A DNA stretch of 64,000 nt, from the NCBI RefSeq assembly GCF_001005825.1, contig NZ_LBHV01000003.1, positions 434,001 to 498,000 of the forward strand. Direction: 5' to 3'. Each line of letters opens with the position of its first letter. Within the stretch, counting starts at the first letter, position 1. Positions 63,884 through 64,000 of the stretch are shown here, piece by piece. Source of the stretch: Rhizobium sp. LC145 (GTDB taxonomy: Bacteria > Pseudomonadota > Alphaproteobacteria > Rhizobiales > Rhizobiaceae). The position numbers were made by a program, and so were the translations under genes. The notes below the pieces were generated by a model. The model was not told where the DNA came from and made no database searches. It worked only from the letters and a program-made list of their open reading frames with translations.

Positions 63884-64000
63884 GCCGTCGCCGAAGTCGC
63901 CGAAGTCGCCGAAAAAGCAGGCCGCCGCGGCATCGATCCTTCAAGGCCGTTGAACTCGCTTGATGAAGATTATATTGCAGCGCAATATTCATCGAGGCGA
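63884..64000. other. Terminal non-coding segment
   Basis: After the SDR stop there are three imperfect copies of CGCCGAAGT (63891-63917) and, near 63970-63990, a small inverted repeat ATATTGC-AGC-GCAATAT. No gene is seen before the window ends. Confidence 0.5.

Noticed and set aside
63891..63917. Functional nine-base repeat array at the window end
   Set aside because: Only three imperfect copies of a GC-rich unit just after a stop codon; simple slippage is sufficient explanation.

Overview
The window is a contiguous stretch of a high-GC alphaproteobacterial chromosome, almost certainly from the Rhizobiaceae (Rhizobium/Agrobacterium/Ensifer relatives). The case rests on several gene sets and signals: phoR-pstSCAB-phoU-phoB, gcrA next to argD-argF-hslO, and apaG-metZ with a SAM-II riboswitch leader. 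It is supported by rhizobial intergenic palindromes, GANTC (CcrM) sites and EcfG-type stress promoters. No phage structural genes, transposases, rRNA or CRISPR arrays were seen. Genus and species cannot be fixed from the sequence alone.

Layout. 1-4.8 kb: rnpA (partial), rpmH, a chemoreceptor, a sensor kinase and tRNA-Arg(ACG). 4.8-7.6 kb: a more AT-rich accessory patch with a small glycine-rich protein, an O-antigen ligase/polymerase-like protein and an unknown membrane protein. 7.7-12.7 kb: a carboxymuconolactone decarboxylase-like gene with an ECF41 sigma factor, a META-domain protein, a non-canonical SDR beside a proline-racemase-family enzyme, and a Sel1-repeat protein. 12.9-17 kb: pyrC, a diguanylate cyclase, pyrE and fructokinase. 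17.2-19.8 kb: a complete bufferin-type operon (DUF2282 precursor, DUF692/MNIO enzyme, DUF2063 partner, DoxX). 19.8-24.2 kb: pgi, fadD and a PRC-barrel stress protein. 24.3-28.3 kb: an acetyltransferase facing a three-gene operon of carrier protein, AMP ligase and NAD-synthase-like amidase. 28.5-34.7 kb: xthA-like nuclease, double-GNAT protein, D-2-hydroxyacid dehydrogenase, tRNA-Thr(CGT), nitronate monooxygenase, a proline-rich membrane protein and PPK2.

34.9-42.7 kb is the phosphate regulon: phoR, a Pho box, then pstS, pstC, pstA, pstB, phoU and phoB, with a strong hairpin terminator/attenuator between pstS and pstC. 42.7-48 kb: APH-family kinase, gcrA, a GANTC-dense control region, argD, argF and hslO. 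48-53.1 kb: a rhizobial palindromic repeat, a secreted tannase/feruloyl-esterase-family protein, apaG, metZ under a SAM-II riboswitch with a terminator and antiterminator, a double-domain dCTP deaminase and tRNA-Gly(CCC). 53.1-64 kb: a processive-type glycosyltransferase divergent from an orphan solute-binding protein, a heptanucleotide tandem repeat, an S24 repressor-like protein, a LuxR-type response regulator, DUF952-pyrD, a CAP-domain lipoprotein, a DUF6460-like protein, a TPR-methyltransferase, and a LysR regulator divergent from a Tat-exported SDR.

The parts most worth following up are the bufferin operon with its metal-stress ECF-like promoter, the carrier-protein/AMP-ligase/NadE-like operon (possibly an undescribed amide-forming pathway), the ECF41 module with a perfect cognate promoter motif, two EcfG-type promoters, and the GANTC cluster between gcrA and argD.
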